Source of the DNA: Rhizobium grahamii CCGE 502
GTDB taxonomy: Bacteria > Pseudomonadota > Alphaproteobacteria > Rhizobiales > Rhizobiaceae
Assembly (NCBI RefSeq): GCF_000298315.2
Contig: NZ_AEYE02000002.1
Coordinates: 41,762-105,761 of the forward strand
Direction: 5' to 3'
Length of the DNA: 64,000 nucleotides
Below the pieces are notes generated by a model, which ran no database searches, was not told where the DNA came from, and was given only the letters and a program-made list of their open reading frames with translations. The first letter of the stretch is position 1, and the number at the start of each line of letters is the position of its first letter. Shown one piece after another: positions 8,292 through 16,006 of the stretch. Position numbers and translations under genes: made by a program.

Positions 8292-9154
8292 TGAGCCTCG
8301 TCACTGGTCGCAAGCGAAGCCGTATCATCCGTGGGCAGGCTGCCTATCACGGCACCGGTATCGCCATCGCCATCTTCTTTCTCGCTCCGTTTGTTATCAC
8401 CCTGCTCGCCTCGCTCCGGCATGGCACGGAGGCGCGGTTGCCGCCGCTGCCGCCATGGCCGACAAACGGTATCAGCTTCGATTCCTATCGCTCGCTGAAC
8501 AGTTTCGGTGCCGGCATCTGGCAGCACACCCTCAATTCGCTCATCGTATCGGTTGCGACAGTGGTGCTGACCGTGGTCATCAGCCTGCTCGCCGGCTACG
8601 GCTTCTCGCGCTATCGTTTCCCGATGAAGAACGTCTTCTTCATCCTGATCATCGCGACGCTGATGATCCCGTTCCAGTCGATCCTGACGCCGCTCTTCAT
8701 CATCCTCGCCAAGCTCGGACTCAACAATTCGCTGTTCGGCCTGACGCTCGTCTACGTGACGCTGCAGCTGCCGTTCTCGGTGTTCATGATGCGCAACGCC
8801 TTCGACGCGGTGCCGAAGGAGATCGAGGAAGCAGCGCGTATCGACGGCGCCCATGACCTGAAGCTGCTCGTGCTCGTGCTGCTGCCGCTTGTCCTGCCGG
8901 GTGTCGCGACCGTGGCGATCTTCGCCTTTCTCAATGCCTGGAACGAATTCCTGGCCGCGCTCGTGCTGCTTTCCAGCAACGAGAAGTACACGCTGCCCGT
9001 CCTGATGATGGCGGTGCGCGCCGGCCGTCTGGGCGCGATCAACTGGGGCGCGGTGCAGGCGGGTGTCGCCGTCATGACCATCCCTTGCCTCATCGTTTTC
9101 CTGCTTCTGCAACGCTACTACATGCGCGGGCTGATGGCCGGCGCTGTGAAATGA
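8291..9154 (+). CDS. Sugar ABC transporter permease (MalG-type)
   Basis: 287 residues. ATG at 8291 overlaps the preceding TGA by one base and follows GGGGAGGAGCGC. It shows the MalG pattern: a first membrane helix at about residues 20-42, a long periplasmic loop with SFDSYRSLN, four further core helices and the EAA loop (EEAARIDGAHDLKLLVLVLLP). The C terminus ends in LLLQRYYMRGLMAGAVK, usual for carbohydrate uptake family 1. No ATP-binding gene follows, so the system must borrow an ATPase of the MsmK/UgpC type encoded elsewhere. Confidence 0.92.
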   Translation: MSLVTGRKRSRIIRGQAAYHGTGIAIAIFFLAPFVITLLASLRHGTEARLPPLPPWPTNGISFDSYRSLNSFGAGIWQHTLNSLIVSVATVVLTVVISLLAGYGFSRYRFPMKNVFFILIIATLMIPFQSILTPLFIILAKLGLNNSLFGLTLVYVTLQLPFSVFMMRNAFDAVPKEIEEAARIDGAHDLKLLVLVLLPLVLPGVATVAIFAFLNAWNEFLAALVLLSSNEKYTLPVLMMAVRAGRLGAINWGAVQAGVAVMTIPCLIVFLLLQRYYMRGLMAGAVK

Positions 9155-9167
9155 CCTCCGAAGAAAG

Positions 9168-11093
9168 ATGGATCAAGCCATGAACAAGTTGAAAAGAGAT
9201 CGCCAGTTTCGTCCGCTTCCCGTACCTGATGTCGATGTGCATGGCCTGTTCGGAGAGCGCCAGGATGCGATCTGCGATAGCACCGCCGAAACGCTGCTCG
9301 ATCGCTGCGTCGAAGCCGGCATGCTGCAGGCGATCGACGTTACCAAGCCGAGCCCCGGCGTTGTCATCCCGATCGGGCCCTGGGGCGGCTCAACGCAGAT
9401 GTTCTGGGACAGTGACCTCGGCAAGTCGATCGAGACGGTTGCCTATTCGCTCTATCGCCGCGGCAATCCTGCGTTGGAAGCTCGCGTCGATGCCATCGTC
9501 GATATGTACGAGAAGCTGCAGGATAAGGATGGCTATGTGAATGCCTGGTTCCAGCGGATTCAGCCGAACCGCCGCTGGACCAACCTGCGCGACCATCATG
9601 AACTTTATTGCGCCGGGCATCTGATGGAAGGCGCGGTTGCCTACTACCAGGCCACCGGCAAGCGCAAGCTGCTCGATATCATGTGCCGCTTTGCCGACTA
9701 CATGATTACCGTCTTCGGCCACGGCCCAGGCAAGATGCCGGGTTATTGCGGCCACGAGGAGATCGAGCTGGCGCTGGTCAAGCTTGCCCGGGTGACCGGT
9801 GAGAAGAAGTACCTGGACCTTGCCAAGTTCTTCGTCGACGAGCGCGGAACGGAGCCGCACTTCTTCACCGACGAGGCGATCCGCGATGGCCGCAGCGCAG
9901 CCGACTTTCACCAGAAGACCTATGAGTACGGCCAGGCGCACGAGCCGGTTCGCGAGCAGAATAAGGTCGTCGGCCACGCCGTTCGCGCCATGTACCTCTA
10001 TTCTGGAATGGCCGACATCGCGACCGAGTATAACGATGACAGTCTGACCGGCGCTCTCGAAACCCTCTGGGACGACCTGACCACCAAGCAGATGTATGTC
10101 ACCGGCGGCATCGGCCCGGCGGCGGCCAACGAAGGCTTCACCGACTATTATGATCTGCCGAACGAAAGCGCCTATGCCGAGACCTGCGCTTCCGTCGGCC
10201 TGGTCTTCTGGGCAAATCGCATGCTCGGCCGCGGCCCGAACCGTCGCTATGCCGATATCATGGAGCAGGCGCTCTACAACGGTGCGATGGCCGGCCTCTC
10301 GCTCGACGGCAAGACGTTCTTCTACGAAAACCCGCTGGAAAGCGCCGGCAAGCACCACCGCTGGATTTGGCACCATTGCCCCTGCTGCCCGCCGAACATC
10401 GCCCGCCTGCTCGCCTCGATCGGTTCCTATATGTATGGGGTCGCCGACGACGAGATTGCCATCCATCTCTACGGAGAAGGCAAGGCGCGGTTCAAGATTG
10501 CCGGCTCGGATGTCGAACTGACGCAGAAGACCCGCTACCCCTGGCACGGTGCAGTTCATTTCGACATCAAGACAAGCACGCCGGCCCGCTTCGCGGTTTC
10601 GCTGCGCATCCCTGAATGGGCGAATGGCGCAACGCTCGCCGTCAACGGTGAGCCGATCGAACTCGGCTCAGTCGACGTTGATGGTTACGCCCGCATCGAA
10701 CGCGAGTGGCGCAATGGCGACAAGATCGACTTGAACATCCCGCTGGAAGCGCGCGCTCTTTGGGCAAACCCGCTGGTTCGCCAGGACGCCGGGCGCGCTG
10801 CCCTGATGCGCGGTCCGCTCGTCTATTGCGTCGAGGCAACGGACAACGGGGCAGGCCTGAATGGCATCCGGCTTGGCGAGGATCTCTCGGCAAACACGGC
10901 GGAGATCGCCGAGCTTGGTGGTGCGGTCGCCCTCGATGTCCCGGTGACCAAGAATGAGTCGGATTGGGGTGCGACACTTTATCGGACCAAGCCGCCGGCA
11001 ACCGGGAAGGGGACGGCACGCTTTGTGCCCTATCATCTGTGGGACAACCGCGCGCCCGGCGAAATGCTCGTTTGGATTCGTTCTGCCAAGTAG
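9168..11093 (+). CDS. Glycoside hydrolase family 127 (DUF1680), probable beta-L-arabinofuranosidase
   Basis: 641 residues, the usual length for GH127. The family signature is clear: GHLMEGAVAYYQATGKRKLLD and GHEEIELALVKLARVTG in the barrel. The metal and catalytic residues expected from the Bifidobacterium enzyme HypBA1 are E338 and C340 (ESAYAETC) and the pair C406-C407 (HHCPCCPPN), where the first Cys of the pair is the nucleophile and all four bind zinc. No signal peptide is present, so it should cleave imported beta-L-arabinofuranosyl oligosaccharides, such as plant extensin arabinans, in the cytoplasm. It is the last gene of the LacI operon, 13 bases after the permease. An in-frame ATG four codons later (9180) is an alternative start. 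Residue roles come from family knowledge. Confidence 0.92.
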   Translation: MDQAMNKLKRDRQFRPLPVPDVDVHGLFGERQDAICDSTAETLLDRCVEAGMLQAIDVTKPSPGVVIPIGPWGGSTQMFWDSDLGKSIETVAYSLYRRGNPALEARVDAIVDMYEKLQDKDGYVNAWFQRIQPNRRWTNLRDHHELYCAGHLMEGAVAYYQATGKRKLLDIMCRFADYMITVFGHGPGKMPGYCGHEEIELALVKLARVTGEKKYLDLAKFFVDERGTEPHFFTDEAIRDGRSAADFHQKTYEYGQAHEPVREQNKVVGHAVRAMYLYSGMADIATEYNDDSLTGALETLWDDLTTKQMYVTGGIGPAAANEGFTDYYDLPNESAYAETCASVGLVFWANRMLGRGPNRRYADIMEQALYNGAMAGLSLDGKTFFYENPLESAGKHHRWIWHHCPCCPPNIARLLASIGSYMYGVADDEIAIHLYGEGKARFKIAGSDVELTQKTRYPWHGAVHFDIKTSTPARFAVSLRIPEWANGATLAVNGEPIELGSVDVDGYARIEREWRNGDKIDLNIPLEARALWANPLVRQDAGRAALMRGPLVYCVEATDNGAGLNGIRLGEDLSANTAEIAELGGAVALDVPVTKNESDWGATLYRTKPPATGKGTARFVPYHLWDNRAPGEMLVWIRSAK

Positions 11094-11112
11094 CGCCACA
11101 GGTTCACTATAA

Positions 11113-11136
11113 GTCGCCGGCTTACCTGCCGGCGAC
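11113..11136. terminator. Stem-loop between convergent genes
   Basis: A 9-bp perfect stem (GTCGCCGGC at 11113-11121, GCCGGCGAC at 11128-11136) with loop TTACCT, which contains the stop codon of the convergent amidotransferase-like gene. Neither side has a long U-run, so it may act as a weak bidirectional terminator or a 3'-end stabiliser. Confidence 0.45.
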
Positions 11137-11862
11137 GGCTTCGGGCTGTGACCGCACCTGTGCTCTGATCATGCTGACCCAGTTGCGCCCGATGGCAAGG
11201 CCGCTTGCATCGGATTCGCTCGCGTGGGCGGCGGCAAGCGCCGCATAGCGTTCATGCCAGCTTGGCTCCATCTGTTCGATTGAAGTCGCAAATTCGACTT
11301 TCCAGCTGTCGATGACGGATGCGCTGGCCTCGAAATGGAACTGCGTGCCATAGGCCGCCCGTCCCACGCGAAACACCTGATTCTCCGCTAGTCTGCTGAC
11401 GGCAAGACGGGTCGCGCTAGCCGGTAGCGTGAAGGTGTCGCTGTGCCACTGAAACGTTGTGAAGTCCTCTGCAAGCCCGGAAAGCAGCGGGTCGATCCGG
11501 CCCTCCTCGGACTTGCTGACCGTGTGCCAGCCGAATTCCAGCCTGGCATTCAGCAGATTTTCGGCACCGTAGGCGCGCGCCAGGATCTGTGCGCCAAGGC
11601 AGATGCCGAGCACCGCTTTATCGGCCTCGGCAAACTCGCGCATCAATTGCGCAAGCGCCGGCAGGTAGGGGTAGTTCGCGTCGTCGATCGCGTTCTGTTC
11701 GCCACCGAGCACCACCAGCGCATCATAATGGGCACAATCGGCAGGCAACGTACCGTCGATCCAGGGGTAGAAATGCTGGATTTCGGCATTGGCTTCCGCC
11801 AGCGCTAGGCCCAGCGAGCCAAGCGGCGTGCTTTTCATGTTCTCGACGACGGCGACCCGCAT
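11122..11862 (-). CDS. Class I glutamine amidotransferase-like protein
   Basis: 246 residues from ATG at 11862, which has GAGGAG six bases upstream; an in-frame extension to 11901 is less likely. The GATase1 triad is present: nucleophile C88 in GICLGAQ, and the His and Glu in GTQFHFEAS near residue 181. VVLGGEQNA forms the oxyanion strand region. The protein is stand-alone, with no synthetase domain, like GMP-synthase-type amidotransferase homologues or gamma-glutamyl hydrolases of small amines. It is convergent with GH127 and divergent from the small Rdx protein, so context gives no pathway. The substrate is unknown. Confidence 0.85.
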   Translation of the reverse strand: MRVAVVENMKSTPLGSLGLALAEANAEIQHFYPWIDGTLPADCAHYDALVVLGGEQNAIDDANYPYLPALAQLMREFAEADKAVLGICLGAQILARAYGAENLLNARLEFGWHTVSKSEEGRIDPLLSGLAEDFTTFQWHSDTFTLPASATRLAVSRLAENQVFRVGRAAYGTQFHFEASASVIDSWKVEFATSIEQMEPSWHERYAALAAAHASESDASGLAIGRNWVSMIRAQVRSQPEAVAGR

Positions 11863-11981
11863 CAGCATCTCCTCTACGACCTTCGAGACCGAGAGGAACA
11901 CCAGCCGCTTCGCGATTGCAATATGGATTGCGCCACGCCCACGCAGTTCTTAAATCGGGATGAACAAAAGGAAGCCCCGAC

Positions 11982-12278
11982 ATGAGCGACAAGAAAGCCC
12001 GCGTGACGATCCTCTATTGCACCCAGTGCAACTGGCTACTGCGCGCCGGCTGGATGGCGCAGGAGCTTCTCCAGACCTTTGCCGACAGTCTTGGCGAGGT
12101 GGCGCTGATTCCCGGCACCGGTGGCAATTTTGAGATACGTGTCGACGGCGACTTGATCTGGGAGCGCAAGCGTGACGGCGGCTTTCCCGGTCCTAAGGAG
12201 TTAAAACAGCGCGTGCGTGACATCATTGAACCCGGCCGCGATCTCGGCCACGTCGACCGGGCCTCGCTGGAAAGCTGA
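11982..12278 (+). CDS. SelT/SelW/SelH (Rdx) family redox protein
   Basis: 98 residues. The N-terminal CxxC motif CTQC (residues 13-16, within ILYCTQCNWLLRA) and the later GGNFEIRVDGDLIWERKRDGGFPGPKELKQ are the hallmarks of the bacterial Rdx family, a thioredoxin-like fold in which eukaryotic members carry selenocysteine at the second position. Here both positions are Cys, so it is a non-seleno form. ATG is preceded by AAGGAAG at 11969-11975. Its physiological partner is unknown. Confidence 0.88.
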   Translation: MSDKKARVTILYCTQCNWLLRAGWMAQELLQTFADSLGEVALIPGTGGNFEIRVDGDLIWERKRDGGFPGPKELKQRVRDIIEPGRDLGHVDRASLES

Positions 12279-12304
12279 GGCAGGATCGAAAACCGGTTCC
12301 GCCG

Positions 12305-12736
12305 CTAGTCATAGGGTGAATTGCAGGTCTTGTAGAAGCCTTCATAGGTTACGAAGCGATCGGTCTTCGGATTGTAGGTTCGGTACTGTGTCCTGCACCA
12401 ATCCACATGGAATTGCCTGTCTTGGGTCTTCGGCTGGACCGTACGAACAGGTGGCGGCGGATTGTAGTACAGTGGCCCGCGTCCCTGTGCGCCCGGTCGA
12501 TAGTATGTCGGGCCAGCCGCCGTCGGCGGTCGGAAGTTTGGCTGCACATAGGACGGTCGGAACGATTGCACCGGGCCGAAGGTAAAGCAGCCGCGCGCGT
12601 CGCACATGGTCGACCCCACGCGGATCACGTCCGATTCGTCGGCATGCGGCGATAATCCGGTGAGCGGCATCGCAAGCGCGGCGCAGGGCAGCAGGGAGAA
12701 GAGCGCGATCAGGTAGAGATTGTGGAGGCCAGGCAT
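12305..12736 (-). CDS. BA14K-like small secreted protein
   Basis: 143 residues from ATG at 12736, with AAGGAT upstream. A signal peptide (LYLIALFSLLPCAALA) is followed by a Pro/Tyr-rich middle (PPTAAGPTYYRPGAQGRG). The C-terminal block HVDWCRTQYRTYNPKTDRF, then VTYEGFYKTC, resembles the BA14K repeat of Brucella and rhizobia (a His/Cys pair, YRSYDP, then a Gly-Tyr segment and a final Cys). BA14K proteins are immunoreactive, periplasmic or outer-surface proteins with lectin-like binding reported. The match is by motif only. It lies between the Rdx gene (convergent, 26 bases apart) and tRNA-Leu. Confidence 0.7.
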   Translation of the reverse strand: MPGLHNLYLIALFSLLPCAALAMPLTGLSPHADESDVIRVGSTMCDARGCFTFGPVQSFRPSYVQPNFRPPTAAGPTYYRPGAQGRGPLYYNPPPPVRTVQPKTQDRQFHVDWCRTQYRTYNPKTDRFVTYEGFYKTCNSPYD

Positions 12737-12911
12737 CGGATCATCCTTTCTTGCTTCCATATAGGGCGTCTTGCGCCGATCGCTATCGCGCTGCCTCAGA
12801 TTGGGCCGCTGCCATCATACACCGACATCAACGACTTTTTTGCTGCCTGTCAGGAAAACTTCAAAAACGCTGTTGACAGCAAGAGGCCACCCCCGTACAT
12901 GGCTCTCCGTC

Positions 12912-12998
12912 GCCCAGATGGCGGAATTGGTAGACGCGCCAGCTTCAGGTGCTGGTACCCGAAAGGGTGTGGAGGTTCGAGTCCTCTTCTGGGCACCA
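12912..12998 (+). tRNA. tRNA-Leu(CAG)
   Basis: 87 bases including the encoded CCA. The acceptor stem GCCCAGA pairs with TCTGGGC before ACCA. The anticodon arm CCAGC-TTCAGGT-GCTGG carries CAG, which reads CUG, the major leucine codon in this genome. A long variable arm (TACCCGAAAGGGTGT region) and the T-arm GAGGTTCGAGTCCTC mark a class II tRNA. Confidence 0.97.
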
Positions 12999-13016
12999 TT
13001 CCCTAAGAAATGCAAT

Positions 13017-13050
13017 GGGAAAGCCGATATCCACGGCTTCCCGTTTCTTC
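13017..13050 (+). terminator. Terminator of tRNA-Leu
   Basis: GGGAAAGCCG (13017-13026) pairs with CGGCTTCCC (13034-13042) with one bulged A, loop ATATCCA, followed by GTTTCTTC. It lies 18 bases after the tRNA 3' end. Confidence 0.75.
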
Positions 13051-13062
13051 TCCGAAAACACA

Positions 13063-13707
13063 TTACCAGCGCAGATAACGACGCCCGATCAGGCTGCCGA
13101 TGGCAGTCACGGCTGCGATCGCGATCGTGTACCAGGTGGCCACGAAAAGCGGACTGTCGTCGGGGCAATGCCAGGCGTAGAGCGCCGCTGCAATCCCGCC
13201 CGCCGCAAGACCGGCAGCGCCTCCCGCCAATGATGGGCGCTGCGGTGCGCCGTTCCTCAAGGCCAGCATGAAACCTACCAAAGGCGCGAGCGACAGCAGC
13301 GGAATGAACATCAGGCAGAAGGGAGCATTGTTGCCGATCAGGTTTGCTTCCCATGCATCCGATGGGATCACGCGCATCTCCGTGACCACTGCGACGATCA
13401 GCAGGGCAAGCGGCAGAAACAGCGCTGCGACGCTTGCCCTGACGGAAACCCCAGGACGCCCGATGCGGAACACGACCATGCACGCTGTCACCGCAAGCAC
13501 GACGGTGAAACCGATCTTGAAGAGCACGCGCGCGGTCTCGAAGATACTCCACATGTCGTGACGGATACCGATCGTTGTCAGCAGAATGGCACCTGAGACG
13601 ACGACGCCGACAACAAGCGCCAGGGCGAGGATGTGCCCTAGCCGGGCACGGACCGCTGCGTCTTCGGCCAACAGGTTGATCAGGTCATTCGTCTTCACGT
13701 GTTTCAC
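13063..13707 (-). CDS. nrsF: NrsF-type anti-sigma factor (DUF1109)
   Basis: 214 residues. The protein has a short cytoplasmic N terminus (MKHVKTNDLINLLAEDAAVR) and six hydrophobic segments, the layout of DUF1109/NrsF membrane proteins. In Caulobacter such a protein holds the ECF factor SigF inactive until metal or oxidative stress. Its start overlaps the 3' end of the sigma-factor gene by 23 bases, typical of cotranscribed sigma/anti-sigma pairs. Cys residues are at two periplasm-facing or membrane-edge places (NNAPFCLMF, AWHCPDD), which could sense metal or redox state; this is inference. The family call is by length, topology and context. Confidence 0.88.
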   Translation of the reverse strand: MKHVKTNDLINLLAEDAAVRARLGHILALALVVGVVVSGAILLTTIGIRHDMWSIFETARVLFKIGFTVVLAVTACMVVFRIGRPGVSVRASVAALFLPLALLIVAVVTEMRVIPSDAWEANLIGNNAPFCLMFIPLLSLAPLVGFMLALRNGAPQRPSLAGGAAGLAAGGIAAALYAWHCPDDSPLFVATWYTIAIAAVTAIGSLIGRRYLRW

Positions 13708-14257
13708 TCCGATAGAGGGCCGCCAAAGACTTCAACGCGCGATGAAGTGCGACGCGCACGGCCCCTTCACTCATTTTAAGCCTTTCGGCTGTTTCACGCA
13801 CACCGGCACCTTCCAGCGAAATCGAACGGACGATGTCGCGCTGGGGATCGCGCAGCCGTTCCAGCAGATGGCTGGCGTCAAGTCGATCCATCGCATCCGC
13901 CTGCTCTTCGGCCTCCAGCGTCTCTATCACGTCTTCCACCGGCACATTCACATGTCGTCCGCGCCGGCGGAGGCTGTCGATCAGCTTGTTGCGCACGATG
14001 GCCGACAGCCAGGGGCCGATCGGGCGCGACGGATCCCAGGAGCTGCGCTTCAGGTGGACCGCAAGCAGCACCTCCTGGACCACGTCTTCGGCCTCACTCG
14101 CCGGGGCGCCCAGCTGATCACACCGCCTGCGGGCCATGGCGCGTAGATGCGGCGTGACGGCGGCGAGAAAGCGGTGATAGGCCTGTGTGTCGCCTTTGAG
14201 AGCGCCACGCATCCACCCTGCCCATTCCTCTTCACGCGTCGAATACCTCATCCGCAT
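13685..14257 (-). CDS. sigF: ECF RNA polymerase sigma factor, SigF-like
   Basis: 190 residues. Region 2 spans about residues 25-90 (EAEDVVQEVLLAVHLKRSSWD, then PWLSAIVRNKLIDSLRRRG) and region 4 about 130-180 (LRDPQRDIVRSISLEGAGVRETAERL). There is no C-terminal extension. It is followed by its membrane anti-sigma NrsF with a 23-base overlap, and is divergent from the bufferin operon. Its own promoter motif (14263-14290) and that of the bufferin operon are identical, so it most likely directs both. The -10 box ends only 6 bases before the ATG at 14257, which implies a leaderless mRNA, or initiation at the next ATGs (14251 or 14212). Confidence 0.92.
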   Translation of the reverse strand: MRMRYSTREEEWAGWMRGALKGDTQAYHRFLAAVTPHLRAMARRRCDQLGAPASEAEDVVQEVLLAVHLKRSSWDPSRPIGPWLSAIVRNKLIDSLRRRGRHVNVPVEDVIETLEAEEQADAMDRLDASHLLERLRDPQRDIVRSISLEGAGVRETAERLKMSEGAVRVALHRALKSLAALYRSETREDE

Positions 14258-14262
14258 TATCC

Positions 14263-14290
14263 TCTACGGACCGCCACACGTTTTTGTTAC
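14263..14290 (-). promoter_or_regulatory. ECF sigma promoter for the sigma/anti-sigma operon
   Basis: Read on the minus strand: GTAACA (14290-14285), exactly 16 bases, then CGTAGA (14268-14263). The same two hexamers with the same spacing occur on the plus strand in front of the first DUF2282 gene. The shape matches the SigF-type promoter known from Caulobacter (GTAAC about 16 bases before a CG-rich -10). It implies autoregulation of the sigma gene. Confidence 0.78.
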
Positions 14291-14403
14291 CGACATTGGA
14301 GCCGATTTTTCGATCCGGCCGGAAGGCTTTGCTGCGCAAGCGTTTTCTCTCGCAATCGAGGACGCGGCAAGATGGGGCCGCACAAAAAATCACGACCACT
14401 GCT

Positions 14404-14431
14404 GTAACAACTCACCGGATGCTTCCGTAGA
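14404..14431 (+). promoter_or_regulatory. ECF sigma promoter for the bufferin operon
   Basis: GTAACA (14404-14409), 16 bases, CGTAGA (14426-14431). It is identical in both boxes and in spacing to the divergent sigma-gene promoter. A start point near 14438 would leave a leader of about 42 bases before the first precursor gene at 14480, whose ribosome site is CGGAGACGGAACC. Confidence 0.8.
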
Positions 14432-14479
14432 CCCCAGTGCAAGCCAATCACGGCTTGTCCTTTAAACGGAGACGGAACC

Positions 14480-14749
14480 ATGAAAAACAGCATCGCTACC
14501 CTGGCTCTCGCGGGCTCGCTTGCTTCCGCGCTTGCAACGATCGCGGCGCCGGCGGCCTCTGCCGCCGATGCCAAGGAAAAATGCTACGGCGTCGCAATGA
14601 AAGGCCAGAACGACTGCGCCGCCGGCAAGCATGATTGTGCCGGCAAGTCGACCGTGAGCTACGACAAGGCTTCCTTCAAGCTCGTCCCCACCGGCACCTG
14701 CACCTCGATGAAGACGCCGAAGGGTCACGGCTCGTTGATGCCGGCCTGA
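14480..14749 (+). CDS. bufA: Bufferin-type RiPP precursor (DUF2282), first copy
   Basis: 89 residues. A Sec signal peptide covers about residues 1-29 ([20 protein letters not shown], cleavage near ASAAD). The short mature part has four Cys at 35, 46, 53 and 74, in the contexts [19 protein letters not shown] and [10 protein letters not shown]. This is the DUF2282 pattern of BufA-type bufferins: exported, ribosomally made peptides whose Cys are modified by a DUF692 enzyme and which bind copper in the periplasm. It is the first gene behind the ECF promoter at 14404, and the enzyme (15142), partner (16007) and DoxX (16782) genes follow. Modification and copper binding are known from homologues, not shown here. 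Confidence 0.9.
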   Translation: MKNSIATLALAGSLASALATIAAPAASAADAKEKCYGVAMKGQNDCAAGKHDCAGKSTVSYDKASFKLVPTGTCTSMKTPKGHGSLMPA

Positions 14750-14790
14750 TTGCCTACCGACATCAGTAGTTTCAAGGACCGGAGATCATC

Positions 14791-15075
14791 ATGTCCAACG
14801 CTTCAGCAACCGTCTTTGCCGCTTCCGTGGCGACTGCTTTGTCCCTGCTGGGCACCGTGCAGGTTTCTGCGGCCGATACCTCGAAAGAGAAGTGCTATGG
14901 CATCGCTCTCAAGGGACAAAACGACTGCGCTGCCGGGCCTGGCACGACATGCGCCGGCACATCCAAGGTCGACTATCAGCAAAACTCCTGGAAACTCGTT
15001 CCGGCGGGCACCTGCGTTTCGATGAAGACGCCGAACGGCCACGGCTCGCTGATGCAAGGCCCGGCTCCGGCCTGA
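14791..15075 (+). CDS. bufA: Bufferin-type RiPP precursor (DUF2282), second copy
   Basis: 94 residues, a tandem paralogue of the gene 41 bases upstream, with its own ribosome site (AGGACCGGAGATCATC). A signal peptide ends near VSAAD. Cys are at 35, 46, 54 and 75: the segments [21 protein letters not shown] and [10 protein letters not shown] align with the first copy, but the central Cys-Cys gap is one residue longer, with GPGTT replacing KHD, and the His is lost. The tail ends QGPAPA instead of PA. The conserved frame EKCYG(V/I)A(M/L)KGQNDCAAG and GHGSLM is kept. Two substrates for one modifying enzyme are implied. Confidence 0.9.
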   Translation: MSNASATVFAASVATALSLLGTVQVSAADTSKEKCYGIALKGQNDCAAGPGTTCAGTSKVDYQQNSWKLVPAGTCVSMKTPNGHGSLMQGPAPA

Positions 15076-15141
15076 TTGGTCGAGCAGTTACCGGCAGCGG
15101 CACGACGATCGTGTCGCTGTCCCCGACGTTGGAGATCAGCC

Positions 15142-15996
15142 ATGAAACCGTCCGAACTGCCACGCCGCGCAGGTGTTGGCTTCAAGCCGGAGCATTTCGC
15201 AAACATCAACGCCACCGGCCAGCCGATCGGCTTTTTCGAAGTGCATGCCGAGAATTACATGGGAGCGGGCGGTCCACCGCACGCGCAGTTGAGTCGATTG
15301 AGGGAAGATTACGCCCTGTCGGTCCATGGCGTCGGCCTGTCGATCGGATCGATGCAGCCGCTCGACCGGGAGCATCTCGCACGACTGAAGGTTGTCTGCG
15401 ACCGCTATGAGCCCGAGAGCTTCTCCGAACATCTCGCCTGGTCGACGCATGACAGCGTATTTCTGAACGACCTGTTACCGTTGCCCTACACCGAAGCGAC
15501 GCTGGCGCGCGTTGTCGAGCACATCGACGAAGTGCAGAGCATGCTGAAACGGCAGATGCTGCTCGAAAACCCCGCGACCTACCTCTTGTTCGAGGAGAGC
15601 ACGATCGAGGAGACGGCGTTCTTGAGTGAAATCGTGCGCCGTACCGGCTGTGGCCTGCTCCTCGATGTCAACAACGTCTTCGTTGCGTCCACCAACCACC
15701 ACATGGATCCTCGCAACTATCTGGCCCGCTTCCCGATCAATCATGTGCGCGAAATCCATTTGAGCGGCCATTCGGAAACGATTGACGATCTCGGCGCGCC
15801 GCTACTGATCGATTCGCACGATACGCCGGTCAAGGATCCTGTCTGGGCGCTTTACGAGGAACTCATTGCCCGAACAGGGCCGATCGCAAGCCTTGTGGAA
15901 TGGGACAACGACGTTCCCGATTGGCCCGTGCTGCAGGCCGAGGCCGAGGCTGCCGACGCCATCTTGCGCCGCGCCGCCGATGCCCAAGCCGCATAG
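15142..15996 (+). CDS. bufB: DUF692 multinuclear non-heme iron oxidative enzyme (MNIO), bufferin-modifying
   Basis: 284 residues from ATG at 15142, preceded by TTGGAGATCAGCC; upstream in-frame codons (from 15076) read as non-coding. The TIM-barrel MNIO family is recognised by GVGFKPEHF (11-19), [11 protein letters not shown] (31-41), [10 protein letters not shown] (60-69), SEHLAWS (95-101), LLENPATY (140-147), LLDVNNVF (173-180), EIHLSGH (204-210) and DSHDTPV (224-230), which together carry the His, Asp, Glu and Asn iron ligands. Relatives such as MbnB turn Cys residues of a precursor peptide into heterocycles with O2. Here the substrates should be the two DUF2282 peptides just upstream. It overlaps nothing and is followed at 10 bases by its DUF2063 partner. 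Confidence 0.93.
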   Translation: MKPSELPRRAGVGFKPEHFANINATGQPIGFFEVHAENYMGAGGPPHAQLSRLREDYALSVHGVGLSIGSMQPLDREHLARLKVVCDRYEPESFSEHLAWSTHDSVFLNDLLPLPYTEATLARVVEHIDEVQSMLKRQMLLENPATYLLFEESTIEETAFLSEIVRRTGCGLLLDVNNVFVASTNHHMDPRNYLARFPINHVREIHLSGHSETIDDLGAPLLIDSHDTPVKDPVWALYEELIARTGPIASLVEWDNDVPDWPVLQAEAEAADAILRRAADAQAA

Positions 15997-16006
15997 GGGG
16001 TGAGCG

